DNA of 64,000 bases from Desulfobacteraceae bacterium Eth-SRB1 (GCA_004193555.1 RPGP01000040.1:1266459-1330458), one strand, 5' to 3'; counted from the first letter of the stretch, positions 1 through 9,406 are shown. A program made the numbers and translations. The notes: generated by a model not told the origin, from the letters alone.

Positions 1-63
1 TTTACTCTCTATGTCTTTCGCTATCATCGTCTCATCTTCTACAATCAGAATCCGTTTTTTCAT
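1..63 (-). CDS. Response regulator, N-terminal fragment cut by window edge
   Basis: Reading leftward from ATG at 63, the first 21 codons give MKKRILIVEDETMIAKDIES, the start of a CheY-like receiver domain: hydrophobic beta-1 followed by the acidic ED pair that binds magnesium. The rest lies outside the window. It sits 14 bp downstream of the receiver-PAS-PAS kinase in the same direction, so the two are probably co-transcribed. Confidence 0.7.
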   Translation of the reverse strand, partial: MKKRILIVEDETMIAKDIESK

Positions 64-77
64 CTAAAACCCCCTCA

Positions 78-1859
78 CTATTTCACCCTTCTGAATCTCA
101 ACACAAAGACAGCGCCTTTTGGCTTGTTGTCTTCAACATATGCATATCCGCCGTAGTTTTCCATGGCTTTTTGAACGATGTGGAGGCCCATGCCGGTGTG
201 GCCTGTGTCTCCGTGCATAAAACCCTCTTCAAAGATATTCGCCTTTATATCATCGGGGATGCCTGTCCCGTTATCTGCGATGCGCACCTCGCACATATCC
301 CTTTTTTTGTCTGCGGTTATTGTGATTCTGTCGGCCTTCCCGTGAATGACGGCATTTCCTGCGATGTTGTCTATCACGGAAGCAAGAGAATCATCGGCCA
401 TGACCTGGCCCCTGCCTTTGATCTCGAAGTCTATAAATGGATAGTTCTTAATGGTTTCATCTATGACATCATTTATCTTGTAAGGTTTCAGCTTGCTGTG
501 GCGGGATATGAAGAATTCAAGCTCTCTCATCCTGTTGATAAGGCTCAGGCTCTTTTTAACGCGGTCCTCGGCTTCTTCCAGAAGCGCTTTTTCACGGGAG
601 ACCTTGTACAGGTTAAGGGAGCTTTTCATAACCACCAGGTCATTCGTCAGGTCGTGGCGGAGTATCTGGTTGATGAGGGCAAGATGCTCACGGTTGGACT
701 TTACCTCTTCTTCAGCCTCCTTGCGTTCGGTGATGTTGCGGGCAATTCCGATTCTGCCTGTTATCTCTCCGGTGGCATCCAGAAGCGAGGACACATTCAG
801 TTCTGTCGGCACAGTTCTTCCATCTTTGTGCTTCACTTCAATTTCATAAAGAGAGATATTTCTTCTGTCGATCCCCTTTTTGAAATGTTCGACCGTTGAT
901 TCCACATATTCAGGAACAATAATTTCCGTGAAAGGGTGTCCGATGAGGTCCTGCCAGGAATAACCTGTTAATCTTTCTACGACAGGACTGATGTAGGTAA
1001 ATTTTCCATCCAGGTCTAAAACAAAAATTACATCATTTGTTGTCTCGGCAAGCGTGCGGTATTTCTTTTCGGAATCGCGCAGCGCCTTCTCTGTCTGCTT
1101 GCGCTCGGTGATATCTCGCCAGATCGTGTGAAGAATTTGATTATTTTTATCGTCAGAAATAGCGGTCAACGACACCTCAACGGGGAAAATTTCTCCATCA
1201 GATTTCTTATGATACCATTCGAAGCGGTGACCGCCATTTTTAAAAGCTGTCTTCATCATTTCATCTGCTTTTGTAAATGACATTTTTCCGTCCGGTTGTT
1301 TTTCCGGTGATAATTCCGAAGGATGCGTATTTAATAGCTCATCTTTATTATTATAACGAAGCATTTCAATCGCGGCTTGATTACAATCCACAAATTTCCT
1401 ATTATAAATAATTAAAATAGCATCCTTTGCTTTTTCAAATAAATTTCTATACTTCTCCTCACACTCCCGCAGCTTTTTATCCATCTTATATTTGTGAAGG
1501 GCTATCTCTACGGCGGCTTGCAGCTCGATATCCTTGAAAGGCTTGAACAGGCAGCCGAAGGGCTCCGAGCGCGTGATATCTTCCAGCCCGGCATCACTGA
1601 CATTGGCGGTGACGTACACAACGGGAATGTCAAAACGGGTACGGATCTGACCGGCCGCTTCCACGCCGTCCATCTCTCCCTGCAGTATGATATCCATCAG
1701 GACCAGATCAGGGCGCAGCGATTCGGCCTTTTTGACGGCATCTTCTCCCGAAGAGATAATGGCAGATATATCGTATCCCATGGATTCCAGCTTGTGCCGC
1801 ATTTCCAGGGCGATGATCCGCTCATCCTCAACGATCAGTATCTTTGGTTTTTTATCCAT
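78..1859 (-). CDS. Receiver-PAS-PAS sensor histidine kinase
   Basis: A 593-residue cytoplasmic hybrid with no membrane segment. Residues 5-122 are a receiver domain with acidic pocket VEDE, phospho-acceptor Asp56 (LVLMD) and Lys106 (FKPF). Two PAS domains follow (about 137-258 and 265-385), each ending in a PAC-like segment (IWRDITERK, IARNITERK). The kinase core spans about 390-593, with H-box LRHDLTNDL, N-box VIDNIAGNAVIHG, and G boxes DNGTGIP and GMGLHIV. ATG at 1859 has GGAGTG six bases upstream. The order receiver then kinase suggests it takes phosphate from an upstream kinase and then signals itself; the signal is unknown. Its kinase core is nearly identical to that of the kinase at 4639-6435. 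Confidence 0.85.
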   Translation of the reverse strand: MDKKPKILIVEDERIIALEMRHKLESMGYDISAIISSGEDAVKKAESLRPDLVLMDIILQGEMDGVEAAGQIRTRFDIPVVYVTANVSDAGLEDITRSEPFGCLFKPFKDIELQAAVEIALHKYKMDKKLRECEEKYRNLFEKAKDAILIIYNRKFVDCNQAAIEMLRYNNKDELLNTHPSELSPEKQPDGKMSFTKADEMMKTAFKNGGHRFEWYHKKSDGEIFPVEVSLTAISDDKNNQILHTIWRDITERKQTEKALRDSEKKYRTLAETTNDVIFVLDLDGKFTYISPVVERLTGYSWQDLIGHPFTEIIVPEYVESTVEHFKKGIDRRNISLYEIEVKHKDGRTVPTELNVSSLLDATGEITGRIGIARNITERKEAEEEVKSNREHLALINQILRHDLTNDLVVMKSSLNLYKVSREKALLEEAEDRVKKSLSLINRMRELEFFISRHSKLKPYKINDVIDETIKNYPFIDFEIKGRGQVMADDSLASVIDNIAGNAVIHGKADRITITADKKRDMCEVRIADNGTGIPDDIKANIFEEGFMHGDTGHTGMGLHIVQKAMENYGGYAYVEDNKPKGAVFVLRFRRVK

Positions 1860-1928
1860 TGTTTCACTCCATGGCTTTCAACGAACAAGGAAATCCCTTA
1901 TATTTCTAAACCCCTGAACCCCTGATCC

Positions 1929-4457
1929 TCATATCCTCTTCCTGTACTTCTGTTCATTGAATATTATCTTAAACGATGTTCCCTCCTTGCTTCTGTCGAG
2001 TTCCATTGTGCCGCTGAGCTGTTCGGTGAGCATATCGACCAGTTGAAGGCCGAAGGTCTCGGGGTTTTTGTAATCGATCCCTTCAGGAATGCCGATTCCG
2101 TCGTCTGTGACGGTCAGAGTGTATTCTTCTGTCTTTCTGTTCTGTGTGAGCTCTACAACAATCTTTCCCTTTCTGCCTTCAGGGAAGGCGTATTTCATAG
2201 CGTTTGAGATCAGCTCGTTCGCGATAAGTCCCAGGGGTATCGCCGTTTCGATATTAAAGGAAATATTTTTTATATGTGATGAGAAGCTTACGTTTCTTGA
2301 ATCCACTCTGCAGGTCTGAAAGAGAAGAGCTGACAGATCTTCCATATAATCGTGGAAGTCAATCTGTGACAGATCTTTCGAGAGGTAGAGCTTCTCATGG
2401 ATAAGGGACATCGCCATGATTCTGTCCTCGCAATTTTTGATCAGCGCCAGGGATCTTTCATCCTCTATATCTTTGGACTGGAGGGAGAGGAGGCTTGTGA
2501 TTATCTGCATGTTGTTCTTGACTCTGTGGTGGATTTCGGCAAGGAGAGACTCTTTTTCTCTGAGGGAGCGCTTGATCTGGTCCTCGATCTTTTCGCGCTC
2601 AGCCTCCATATCTATTCCATGGAGGGCGAAGGCAATATCTTCCGCGACCTCTTTAAAGAGGCCCTGCTCCTCTTCATTAAGGGCGAAATCGGGGGGGATG
2701 TAAACAGACAAGAGTCCGTAAATCTTTTCCCCGTACTCCAGACGTATGATCATTGCCGCTTCGCCATGATGTATATCAACAAAGGGACAGTCAGTGCAGG
2801 TGGACGCAGGATTTTCGATCACCACGACGCCCTGTTGTGAAAGGGCATTCCTGCCACAGGTCGTGAACTCGCCTCCCTTCAACATCTCAACCATGGGCAG
2901 AAAACCCTTGCCCAGTCCGCTCTCCGCGGATATCGCATATCTGCCGGCATCATCGAAGAGGACGATCCAGGCGCTGTAATAGCCGCGGGTCTCGGTCAGG
3001 TTGTCACAGGCGCCCTGAATCAGACGTCCCCTGTCCTTTTCCGTTACGACAAGCTGGTTGACGTTGCGGATGGCGCTCAGCACGAGGTTGAGGTGTTTTA
3101 TCTCCCTCTCGGCCTTTTTTCGGTCGGTGATGTCCATCAGCGAGGCAACGCTCTTTTTCGTTCCCGGGATCATGCCTATTTTAAGAAATATATCCTTTAC
3201 GCTGTCCCGTTTATTGTCAAAGCGAAAGTCGTATTCCGTTGGAGCCTTGCCCCCATTTTTCCTTCTTTCAGTGGCATATTCTTTCATCCATTCAAGGTCT
3301 TCTTCGACCACAAATTCGGTCCACTTCTTTTTGCCCTCTATTTCTTTTCTGGAATAGCCACTGAGTTTCTCGAATTCAGAGTTTGCCATGGAGATAGTCA
3401 TATCTTCTGTAAGGATCACGGTGGCCGTGCCTGTGTTTTCAAATACGCTGCGGTATCGTTCCTCACTCATCTGCAGCGCTTCTCGCCCTGACAGGACTTC
3501 ACTTGTCTTTCTCTTTACCTGTATTCTTGTTGCGATTATTACAAGAATACAAAGGATAAACAGGGCCGCGATGATTTTTAATGCCGCGCTAAGCCACTTT
3601 GGAAATACTTCCTTTTCCGCGATTTCCGCCTCAAAATATTCCTCCAGCAACTGGTAATAGACTGAATTTTCGTCCTGTTTAAGCTGCTTTATATGATAAT
3701 TTATTCTTCCGGCAAGGTATCGGGTTGATTCGGCATCCTTAGGAAAAGCAAATTTCATATTAATGGGCTGGAAAATAATGGGTGTCTTTTTTACCTTGAA
3801 ATTCTTTGCGTTTTTATTCCCGAAGTTCCTGTTTGTTATCCCGGCATCGCCCCTGTTTTCTTCTACCGCCTTGAATACTTCGGTGTAATCATCCAGTTCC
3901 AAGAAGGTGCAGTTCAAATTGAATCCGAGGGCGATTTCTCTTAATCCACCAGCCCCCTCAAGATTGACGCTGCCTTTAAGGGCGGCGATCTTTTTGTTCT
4001 TAAGGTCGAGCATGGACTGGATTTCCTCATTCTCTTCATTGACATACACCCTCGTCCAGCTCATAAGAACAGGGGCTTCAGAGAAGGCGTAGAGTTTATT
4101 GCGCTTTTCTGTAAATGCCACATCCGGCATTATATCTATCTCTTTATTTATTAAATGGTCGAGTCCCTCGTTCCATGTCCCCCAGACATATTTTATCTTC
4201 CAGTTTTCTGTTTTGGCTATATGTTCCATGAGGTCGGGCCAGAATCCGGAAATCACGCCGTCTGCATCCATGAAAATCTTGGGTTGATTCGCATAGGCGC
4301 CGATCTTTACCGATAACGGTTCCTGCCCGGCGGCAACGGTAGAAAAGAAGGCGGCTATAAAAATGAAGACAAGGGCGAGAATCATGGAGAGAAGGAGTTT
4401 ACGTTTTATGCCCTGGATGTGTTGCCGGCCGGTTGTGAATGATTTTATCTTTTTCAT
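1929..4457 (-). CDS. SBP_bac_3-PAS-GAF-HisKA_2 membrane sensor kinase
   Basis: I prefer the ATG at 4457 (MKKIKSF) because GAAGGAAAAA precedes it; an ATG at 4499 would add 14 residues. Order of domains: signal/anchor helix (LLLSMILALVFIFIAAFF), periplasmic family-3 solute-binding domain of about 230 residues (starting SVKIGAYANQPK), transmembrane helix near residue 295, PAS, GAF, then a HisKA_2 dimerisation domain with acceptor His in EIHHRVKNNMQ and an HATPase_c domain (ANELISNAMKYAF, DDGIGIPEG). The architecture implies direct sensing of a periplasmic amino-acid-like or other small solute. No receiver domain is attached, so it probably signals to a separate regulator. It lies between the two related kinases, separated by short low-complexity CTTCCAA/TTTCAAG stretches. 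Confidence 0.85.
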   Translation of the reverse strand: MKKIKSFTTGRQHIQGIKRKLLLSMILALVFIFIAAFFSTVAAGQEPLSVKIGAYANQPKIFMDADGVISGFWPDLMEHIAKTENWKIKYVWGTWNEGLDHLINKEIDIMPDVAFTEKRNKLYAFSEAPVLMSWTRVYVNEENEEIQSMLDLKNKKIAALKGSVNLEGAGGLREIALGFNLNCTFLELDDYTEVFKAVEENRGDAGITNRNFGNKNAKNFKVKKTPIIFQPINMKFAFPKDAESTRYLAGRINYHIKQLKQDENSVYYQLLEEYFEAEIAEKEVFPKWLSAALKIIAALFILCILVIIATRIQVKRKTSEVLSGREALQMSEERYRSVFENTGTATVILTEDMTISMANSEFEKLSGYSRKEIEGKKKWTEFVVEEDLEWMKEYATERRKNGGKAPTEYDFRFDNKRDSVKDIFLKIGMIPGTKKSVASLMDITDRKKAEREIKHLNLVLSAIRNVNQLVVTEKDRGRLIQGACDNLTETRGYYSAWIVLFDDAGRYAISAESGLGKGFLPMVEMLKGGEFTTCGRNALSQQGVVVIENPASTCTDCPFVDIHHGEAAMIIRLEYGEKIYGLLSVYIPPDFALNEEEQGLFKEVAEDIAFALHGIDMEAEREKIEDQIKRSLREKESLLAEIHHRVKNNMQIITSLLSLQSKDIEDERSLALIKNCEDRIMAMSLIHEKLYLSKDLSQIDFHDYMEDLSALLFQTCRVDSRNVSFSSHIKNISFNIETAIPLGLIANELISNAMKYAFPEGRKGKIVVELTQNRKTEEYTLTVTDDGIGIPEGIDYKNPETFGLQLVDMLTEQLSGTMELDRSKEGTSFKIIFNEQKYRKRI

Positions 4458-4638
4458 GACTTTTCCTTCAGAGTTCAAAAGTTCAGAGGTTATTATCACC
4501 TATCACCCATCACTCATTACCCTGTTTCTTTCCCTCCAATTTCTACTTTCCAATTTCAAGTTTCCAATTTCAAGTTTCAAGCCGTGAACACCTTCCAACC
4601 TTCCAACCTTCCAATCCTCTAATCCTCTAATCCCCGTC

Positions 4639-6435
4639 TCACTTCACCATCCTGAATCTCAGCGCAATGACGGCCCCTTTTGGCTTGTTGTCTTCAACAT
4701 ACGCGTAACCGCCGTAGTTTTCCATGGCCTTTTTGACTATGTGGAGACCGAGACCTGTGTGGCCTGTGTCTCCGTACATGAAGCCCTCTTCGAAGATCTT
4801 TTTCTTTATCTCATCGGGGATGCCTGTTCCATTGTCGGCGATGCGCACCTCGCACATAGCTCCTTTTTTGTCTGTGGTTATTGTGATTCTGTCGGCCTTC
4901 CCGTGAATAACGGCATTTCCTACGATATTGTCTATGACGGAGGCAAGAGAATCGTCGGCCATTACCTCGACCCTGCCTTTGACTTTAAAGCCTGTAGATG
5001 GATAGTTCTTAATGGTTTCATCTATAACATCATTTATCTTGTACGGTTTCAGCTTCCTGTGGCGGGACATGAAGGATTCAAGCTCCCCCATCCTGTTGAT
5101 CAGTTCAATGCATTTCCCCGAATGTGAGGATATCTCTTTCAGGAATTGCGCTTCGGGAGATTTATTGTAAAGATTGATTGCGCTCTGTATGATCACGAGG
5201 TCATTCGTCAGGTCGTGGCGGAGTATCTGGTTGATGAGGGCAAGGTGCTCACGGTGGGATTTTACCTCTTCTTCCGCCTGTTTGCGGTTGGTGATGTCTC
5301 TGGCAATACTTAAAATCACCTGTTTCCCATGATAAGTTACAAAACTATATTTAACTTCCACTGGAATTGTCTTCCCATCTTTGGTGGAGTGTGTTGTTTC
5401 AAAAACCTGCATTTTATCGGTGGGCATTTGTTCGATTAAACCTTTTATCTCTCCCGCGTTTACAGATGTATCGATATCTTGAGGTCCCATAGAAAGCAAT
5501 TCTTCCATAGAATAGCCTAAAACCTCAACAGCAGCATCATTTACATCGATAAAGTTCGCATTAAAATCAATGACCCAAGCTGTGTCACTCATCCCGTTAA
5601 TTAACGCTCTATACTTCTCTTCGCTCTCCCGCAGCGCCGCCTCCGTTTTTTTGTGTGCGTCAATCTCTCTGTTGAGATTATCTATGGAGACTGTGCTTTT
5701 CTTCAGATCTTCCATCATACCGTCAAACGCCCTTGAAAGATGTCCGATCTCATCCTTTGCGTCTGTGCCCACCCTGTGGTCCAGGTTGCCGGCACCGATA
5801 ATCCGTATACCCTTCTCCAGTCTTGTTACCGGCGCTCCGATGCTTCTGCTGATCCATAAGGAGATCGCTGAAACAAAACCGGCAAAGACTATAAACAGGA
5901 TAATCGTGAACAAACCGGTTTTCCGCTGGATAGATACCAGCTTTGCCTGAATTGCCTGATTCACCAGAAAGACCCGGGAAACCATTGACTGAGACTCCAC
6001 CAGCAGGTCGCCTGTCAGTTTAACTTTCAGATTAGAGAGCCCGTTTTTTTGATGCCCGCCATATTCTCTCTTTTCTCCAGGGATTGCGACCAGTTCAGCA
6101 AAAATATCTGAAAATCGTTCAAGGCTTTTGAGCGTTTTTTTCAAAGCGTCTTTTCCGCCAGAATCTTCAAAAATGTTTGCCTCTTCCGCCAGGAGCTTTG
6201 TCAGAGAATCGCGGCTTGTTTCCCACTGTATGAGCGAACGTTCTCCGGGATAGAGCAGATACTCACCTGTTACGATTCTCAGTTCAGCCATATTTCTGGT
6301 TACTCTGCCTGTTGTGATCGCTTTTCGGCCACATTCACTCATTTCCCTGTACGCGCCGAAAATAAACAGGCTAATCACGACAGATATGATCAGGGTCAAG
6401 ATAATGGCGATCCGTAATCTGGTCTTGATTTTCAT
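4639..6435 (-). CDS. HAMP-PAS membrane sensor histidine kinase
   Basis: 598 residues. One transmembrane helix lies at about 9-30, then a 140-residue extracytoplasmic helical region, a second helix (TIILFIVFAGFVSAISLWIS), HAMP (about 195-250), one PAS domain (about 265-380), and a kinase core with LRHDLTNDL, VIDNIVGNAVIHG, DNGTGIP and GLGLHIV. ATG at 6435 has AGGAG 11 bases upstream. It starts 13 bp after the stop of the truncated substrate-binding gene and is probably co-transcribed with it. The C-terminal half is nearly identical to that of the kinase at 78-1859, also at the DNA level, indicating recent duplication or gene conversion; the N-terminal sensor parts differ. Confidence 0.87.
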   Translation of the reverse strand: MKIKTRLRIAIILTLIISVVISLFIFGAYREMSECGRKAITTGRVTRNMAELRIVTGEYLLYPGERSLIQWETSRDSLTKLLAEEANIFEDSGGKDALKKTLKSLERFSDIFAELVAIPGEKREYGGHQKNGLSNLKVKLTGDLLVESQSMVSRVFLVNQAIQAKLVSIQRKTGLFTIILFIVFAGFVSAISLWISRSIGAPVTRLEKGIRIIGAGNLDHRVGTDAKDEIGHLSRAFDGMMEDLKKSTVSIDNLNREIDAHKKTEAALRESEEKYRALINGMSDTAWVIDFNANFIDVNDAAVEVLGYSMEELLSMGPQDIDTSVNAGEIKGLIEQMPTDKMQVFETTHSTKDGKTIPVEVKYSFVTYHGKQVILSIARDITNRKQAEEEVKSHREHLALINQILRHDLTNDLVIIQSAINLYNKSPEAQFLKEISSHSGKCIELINRMGELESFMSRHRKLKPYKINDVIDETIKNYPSTGFKVKGRVEVMADDSLASVIDNIVGNAVIHGKADRITITTDKKGAMCEVRIADNGTGIPDEIKKKIFEEGFMYGDTGHTGLGLHIVKKAMENYGGYAYVEDNKPKGAVIALRFRMVK

Positions 6436-6448
6436 CGGGTTACTGCTC

Positions 6449-6934
6449 CTAACGGATTATGATAATTGCCTCAGGCTTCACCGCGCCCGTTCTGATGCCG
6501 CTGTCCTTTCGCGCGATTATCTTGACAAAAGGATATGCGTAGGTAAATGTGGCAAAGACGCAGAAATCATCCCTCTTGAAACTGTTAAATACGACGGGCA
6601 TATCCGCCACGGTAGATATGCCCACTTCCCCCGCGAAGAGGGCCTGCGTGGCCGCTTTGCCGCTGCCGTACTCCTTCAGCGTAACATCAAGGCCCTCTTT
6701 CGCAAAATACCCCTTTTCCTTTGCGATATAAACGGGAACAGACAATAACGACTTTGAGGCGCCGAGCCTTATTTTTTCTTTGATCTTTGGAGATTCACCC
6801 TGCCCGCAGCTCACAAGAAAACAGGCGCCGACTGTTAGGATCAGAGCTGCAGAGATTGCCGCTGCCCGAACGAAAAATTCCTTCTTTGTCTGTGCCTGCG
6901 ATGCCAACCATTTTTTTTCGTTTTTTTCGATCAT
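6449..6934 (-). pseudogene. NMT1/SsuA-like substrate-binding lipoprotein, internal deletion
   Basis: 161 codons with a good RBS (GAGGT nine bases before ATG). The N-terminus has a Lys/Arg-rich start, a hydrophobic segment and lipobox LVSC, so it would be an outer- or inner-membrane-anchored lipoprotein. The following sequence (IRLGASKSLLSVPVYIAKEKGYF, then GLDVTLKEYGSGKAATQAL) is a typical ABC-type NMT1/SsuA/NrtA ligand-binding start. The family is normally about 320-340 residues. Here the first lobe breaks off after IIARKDSGIRT and runs straight into GAVKPEAIIIIR, which resembles the usual C-terminal tail. I infer an in-frame loss of about 160-170 codons. Ligand binding is unlikely to survive because the second lobe is missing. 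Confidence 0.65.
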
Positions 6935-7011
6935 TTTTCTTTACCTCACAGCTTTGAAATCTTTCCCTTCCAATCTTCCAATCTTCTAATCTTCTAATCC
7001 CTGAGGGCAAC

Positions 7012-8100
7012 TTGGGGACATCCATTTAATTATTGGTTTACCTGCTTTTTAAGGTTCAAACCCTGTTTTTCTGCAATTTTCTTTCCTCTCGAAACCGCCT
7101 GGCTTACTGTAGGTTGAGCTAAATTTACCTTTTTTGCCAACTCAACAGTTGTCATCCCAAGTTCACGCACCCCCCAGTAACACAACAAGCTGCGGGCCTT
7201 AACTGTTTTGACATATTTACCGGCAGCCAATACATCCTTTGGCTCAATTCCCAATAGCTGTGCCACACGTTTAATTAGCCAGTCAAAATTATAACCTTGT
7301 GCCTCAAGCTCATACTTGCGCTCTAAGTTTTCTTGAGCAGCTTTTAATACGGTTTCAACAAAATCCCCTTCACCCAATATTCGCTCATCACTTTTCATCC
7401 GGTCCCGGCGCAATGCTTTGACCGCTGACCACCCTCCGGCGCTGCGGATCAATCCTCCTCCTGTTAAATCAGACCTTCGGCCATCTGCAATGCCTTTTTC
7501 CACATATTTACGGTAACGCCGCCGGGCCGTCGAACACTTGCTGGCATAGAATTTTAAAATGTAATCCGCGTCTTGCCAGTCACGTTTTCTTTTGCCCATC
7601 AGCACGTTATGGCCGCAATACGGATATTTATCTAAACCCTTTAGATCCTTAACAAGCCTTGCCCGTAATGGATTTAAATGAATATAGCGAACCAACTCTA
7701 ATAAATACAAATCTTCCTGGCATAAAATGGATTTATAACGATTCTGAAACAGGTGTCCGTGTCTGTGATGACGATGGTTAAAGCTAACAGCATAACCGGT
7801 TAAAAGACGCCGCATCACTGTCGCAATCGGGGTGAGACCTGTTCGCAGTAACAAATGCAGGTGGTTTGGAATTAAGGCCCAGGCGAAACAGGGAGTGCCG
7901 GTTTCTGTTAAAACAACGCCTAACCGTTCCAGAAAATTATTCCTGTCTGGATCATCATAAAAAATCTTACGCCGTTCGATTCCCCTTACAATAATATGAT
8001 GCAGGGCGCCGGGAGCATCTATGCGGGCTTTGCGTGGCATATTATCTGAATATCATACATGAAATCGTTTGTAAACCAATAATCAAATGGGCGTCCCCAA
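7012..8100 (-). mobile_element. RAYT transposase element with 30-bp inverted ends
   Basis: The left end at 7012 begins TTGGGGACATCCATTTAATT and the right end at 8100, read on the other strand, begins TTGGGGACGCCCATTTGATT. The 30-bp arms (7012-7041 and 8071-8100) differ at three positions and enclose only the transposase gene. I see no clear target duplication. Single-strand (HUH) transposases usually recognise subterminal hairpins rather than true inverted repeats, so these arms may form such structures. Confidence 0.7.
7030..8040 (-). CDS. REP-associated tyrosine (Y1, HUH) transposase
   Basis: 336 residues. The N-terminal 150 residues are a Y1_Tnp/RAYT domain: MPRKARIDAPGALHHII opening, the metal-binding HUH motif in NHLHLLLR, and the conserved YIHLNPLRARLV segment. 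About residues 250-330 resemble the DnaA C-terminal DNA-binding domain (DWLIKRVAQLLGI, then VKARSLLCYWG, then a helix-turn-helix around QPTVSQAVSRG), a frequent extension of this family. Members nick and rejoin single-stranded DNA at hairpins. The gene appears intact. It lies between the signalling cluster and tRNA-Glu. Confidence 0.88.
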   Translation of the reverse strand: MPRKARIDAPGALHHIIVRGIERRKIFYDDPDRNNFLERLGVVLTETGTPCFAWALIPNHLHLLLRTGLTPIATVMRRLLTGYAVSFNHRHHRHGHLFQNRYKSILCQEDLYLLELVRYIHLNPLRARLVKDLKGLDKYPYCGHNVLMGKRKRDWQDADYILKFYASKCSTARRRYRKYVEKGIADGRRSDLTGGGLIRSAGGWSAVKALRRDRMKSDERILGEGDFVETVLKAAQENLERKYELEAQGYNFDWLIKRVAQLLGIEPKDVLAAGKYVKTVKARSLLCYWGVRELGMTTVELAKKVNLAQPTVSQAVSRGKKIAEKQGLNLKKQVNQ

Positions 8101-8164
8101 TCGTCAAAATTTTAGATATAAAAAAAAGAGTTGCGAATATTCCGTAACCCTTTGATATCATTAT

Positions 8165-8239
8165 TGGTGATCCCAAGGGGAATCGAACCCCTGTTACCGG
8201 CGTGAGAGGCCGGTGTCCTAACCGCTAGACGATGGGACC
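8165..8239 (-). tRNA. tRNA-Glu (anticodon CTC)
   Basis: A full cloverleaf can be drawn on the minus strand: seven-base acceptor stem GGTCCCA/TGGGATC, D stem GTC/GAC, anticodon stem CCGGC/GCCGG with loop CTCTCAC (anticodon CTC, decoding GAG), and T arm with GGTTCGATTCC. The CCA tail is encoded. Confidence 0.95.
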
Positions 8240-8291
8240 ATTAGAGAAAATTTATGCTTTGAATATAGAAATGAGCCGGCATTGTCAAATA

Positions 8292-8516
8292 TTATTTTGT
8301 GGATTGTTCGGGCTCAACCGGTTTCTTGCCTTTTCTGAATCCCAGAATCAGATATATTATAAAACCGATAAAAGGAATAGAAGCTATTACTCCCCAGAGA
8401 GCCTTTTTCTTTATTGTAGCAAAATCCTTTTGTGCAACATCAACGATTGCCCAGACAGTCAACAAAAAAAATGGGATGCATATAGTTAGAACTACAGTGA
8501 TTGTTTTCAGATTCAT
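8292..8516 (-). CDS. Small PLDc_N-type membrane protein
   Basis: 74 residues with two hydrophobic helices (TVVLTICIPFFLLTVWAIVDV and WGVIASIPFIGFIIYLILG). This resembles the PLDc_N domain found at the N-terminus of cardiolipin synthases and as stand-alone two-helix proteins; the tail is short and charged. No catalytic residues are present. It starts two bases after the stop of the transglycosylase gene, so the two are co-transcribed. The function is unknown. Confidence 0.7.
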   Translation of the reverse strand: MNLKTITVVLTICIPFFLLTVWAIVDVAQKDFATIKKKALWGVIASIPFIGFIIYLILGFRKGKKPVEPEQSTK

Positions 8517-8518
8517 AC

Positions 8519-9406
8519 TTAATCTTTTAAAAGTTTAGATATTTTCAGGATAGTATTAGCATAATATTTGCTATAGTTATACTTCAATAGAATTTTATAG
8601 GCTTTTTTGTCGTTTATTCCAACATGCCATCCGTGATGATTCAGGTAGTTGGCAATACTGACTATTGCATCATCATGTGTAAACAGGTCTATACGGCCAT
8701 CACTGTCGCCATCTTTTGCAAGGGCAAGGGCGTTGCTTGGCATAAATTGAGCTATACCCATAGCGCCCGCATAAGATCCATGGAGAGCCACAGGATCCAT
8801 TCTTTCTCTGCCCGCATATTTGAGAAGGGCGGTAAGCTCCGCATATGCCCATTTTGATTTAATCGCGGCTTTTTTTTCAAACTTCTTTTTTGTAAGACCG
8901 GATGAACCTGAGATCTTGCTCCACAACATTTTTTTAACCTGTGGATCAGCAAGGGAAGCCATTGTTGAGAGTGTGTTTAATATTGATCTTTTTCCCAGAC
9001 ATGTTCCAAGCCTGGTTTCAACAAGGATAATGGCAACGATGATCTCTTTGTCAACATTGTAAGCACGTTCCATGTTATCAAGAGCGGTTTTATGCGTTTT
9101 TAAATATTTTTTTGCCTTGCGGATGGATCTCCATGTGATGAACTGATCATAATTTAGTCTGGATTCCTGATGTTTGAAAAAAAGCGTAACACCGGTTGTA
9201 TCGAAAGAGACCTCCGGTTTATTGTAAAGCTGATTTATTCCTGCTTTATCAAAACCGTCCTTTATAAGCCGTTTTTGCAGTGATTTAAATTGCCAGGCTT
9301 TTTCTGTTGCGCCTGCGTTTGCCTGGCCGGGTAAAAAGAGATTTAATGTCAGCAGACAAATAAAGAAAATTATATATTTACCGTTTGTCATTCTATTTTG
9401 TAACAT
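8519..9406 (-). CDS. MltB-family lytic murein transglycosylase
   Basis: 295 residues with a signal peptide (hydrophobic IIFFICLLTLNLFL, cleavage probably after ANA). The SLT_2/MltB domain is clear: catalytic Glu in ILVETRLGTCLGKRS, then the GAMGIAQFMPSNAL substrate-groove motif and the YLNHHGW segment. It cleaves the beta-1,4 bond of peptidoglycan to give 1,6-anhydro-MurNAc ends in the periplasm. I see no lipobox, so it should be soluble or loosely attached. An internal ATG 15 bases downstream is an alternative start. It leads a two-gene operon with the small membrane protein. Confidence 0.87.
   Translation of the reverse strand: MLQNRMTNGKYIIFFICLLTLNLFLPGQANAGATEKAWQFKSLQKRLIKDGFDKAGINQLYNKPEVSFDTTGVTLFFKHQESRLNYDQFITWRSIRKAKKYLKTHKTALDNMERAYNVDKEIIVAIILVETRLGTCLGKRSILNTLSTMASLADPQVKKMLWSKISGSSGLTKKKFEKKAAIKSKWAYAELTALLKYAGRERMDPVALHGSYAGAMGIAQFMPSNALALAKDGDSDGRIDLFTHDDAIVSIANYLNHHGWHVGINDKKAYKILLKYNYSKYYANTILKISKLLKD

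Noticed and set aside
171..899. 242-codon open frame on the plus strand
   Set aside because: It lies opposite the receiver-PAS kinase, has no RBS or recognisable domain, and reflects the codon pattern of the real minus-strand gene.
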